Assembly: GCA_037132075.1 (NCBI GenBank)
Contig: JBAXPV010000048.1
Location: 1 to 25,406 of the forward strand
Direction: 5' to 3'
DNA from: JBAXPV01 sp037132075
GTDB taxonomy: Bacteria; Bacteroidota; Bacteroidia; Bacteroidales; CAIXZF01
Length of the DNA stretch: 25,406 nucleotides
Shown here: positions 25,165 through 25,406 of the stretch, one piece after another
Layout: each line of letters starts with the position of its first letter
Position numbering within the stretch: position 1 is the first letter of the stretch
Notes under the pieces: model-generated
Databases searched by the model: none
Told to the model about the DNA's origin: nothing
The model's input: only the letters and a program-made list of their open reading frames with translations
Program-made: the position numbers and the translations under genes

Positions 25165-25258
25165 AAGGCTCACAGCTGAGACACAGAGAACGCAGAGTTT
25201 CGCAGAGGGAATATTCTCAGCGAAACTCCGAGTTCTCCGCGGCTCCGCGGTGAGTCTT
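25165..25258. repeat. Imperfect 43-bp inverted repeat, dispersed-repeat type
   Basis: Left arm 25165-25207 and right arm 25216-25258 match at 34 of 43 positions around an 8-base centre (GGAATATT). The text (CACAGAGAACGCAGAGTTTCGCAGAG and its imperfect complement) resembles, from memory, a hairpin repeat scattered in many Bacteroidota and other environmental genomes. It is GC-rich against AT-rich surroundings and non-coding. Confidence 0.8.
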
Positions 25259-25278
25259 AAAAAAGAATATATGTAAGA

Positions 25279-25311
25279 TTTGACATAAGCATCTTCAAAT
25301 TACTATATTTG
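25279..25311 (+). promoter_or_regulatory. Bacteroidota-type promoter reading out of the window
   Basis: TTTG (25279-25282), a 21-base spacer, then TATATTTG (25304-25311). This fits the TTTG / TAnnTTTG consensus in both sequence and spacing. The -7 box overlaps a perfect 8-bp inverted repeat (CTTCAAAT 25293-25300, ATTTGAAG 25307-25314), a possible operator. The gene served would lie to the right of the window. Confidence 0.5.
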
Positions 25312-25373
25312 AAGCAAAAAAGTACTAATGTTTTAATAAACCGATTATGACAAATGTTACCAGAAAGCACGAA

Positions 25374-25406
25374 TGCACAGTTTTCGGCAATTAGCAGTGC
25401 ACAGTT
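25374..25406. repeat. Direct repeat TGCACAGTT at the right edge
   Basis: TGCACAGTT occurs at 25374-25382 and 25398-25406, separated by TTCGGCAATTAGCAG. The stretch resembles GGCAATTAGCAGT-type low-complexity repeats and continues past the edge. No gene is evident between 25112 and 25406 other than the elements listed here. Confidence 0.5.

Noticed and set aside
25293..25314. 8-bp hairpin as a terminator
   Set aside because: It is followed by A on the plus strand and preceded by T on the minus strand, so it fits no intrinsic terminator; it is better read as an operator overlapping a -7 box.
25347..25394. Short frame starting MTNVTRKHEC at the right edge
   Set aside because: It stops after 15 codons inside repeat-like sequence; no support as a gene.
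1..25406. CRISPR array, tRNA, rRNA, transposase or phage genes
   Set aside because: I read both strands for regular spaced repeats, cloverleaf-like sequences and typical mobile-element proteins and found none.

Overview
The window comes from a Bacteroidota chromosome, most likely an uncultured Bacteroidales- or Marinilabiliales-like lineage. The evidence is a PorX-type response regulator with a PglZ domain, a secreted protein ending in a type A type IX secretion (T9SS) sorting domain, a GH92 mannosidase, lpxD of lipid A synthesis, Bacteroidota-type TAnnTTTG promoter boxes, and AT-rich leaders with few Shine-Dalgarno sequences. I see no rRNA, tRNA, CRISPR array or transposase.

Layout. 1-377 (minus, runs off the edge): 5' part of a Cys-rich protein of unknown function, with GC-rich codon use unlike its neighbours. 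424-1593 (plus): proline dehydrogenase. 1617-4836 (minus): a compact unit porX - tsaE - alanine dehydrogenase. 5006-7267 (plus): HD-domain phosphohydrolase directly abutting lpxD. 7189-7875 (minus): small membrane protein overlapping the lpxD tail. 8078-17260 (plus): eight genes in one direction that look like a signalling locus. 17325-19667 (minus): GH92 glycosidase. 20000-25111 (minus): a T9SS-exported BNR-repeat/F5-8C protein followed after 3 bp by a serine hydrolase of the class C beta-lactamase fold. 19668-19999 and 25112-25406 hold repeat-like non-coding DNA.

The most interesting part is 8078-17260. It has two copies of a cassette (a STAS anti-sigma-factor antagonist plus a single-pass membrane protein with a conserved C-x5-C-x2-C-x2-C cluster). 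These are followed by an exported HExxH metallopeptidase / beta-propeller / predicted outer-membrane barrel protein, a PrsW-like intramembrane protease, a receiver-PP2C (RsbU-like) phosphatase and an RsbW-like kinase. The last two and the STAS proteins are the classical parts of a partner-switching module. Here they are physically joined to envelope proteins of unknown function and to two proteases, with no sigma factor in the locus. My inference is an envelope-sensing partner-switching system. The two STAS copies are about 96% identical, the membrane-protein N-terminal regions about 80%, and the C-termini have diverged strongly. Copy 2 carries a 27-bp tandem repeat and a run of nine G inside the coding frame.

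All family assignments are from reading the protein sequences; no database search was run.
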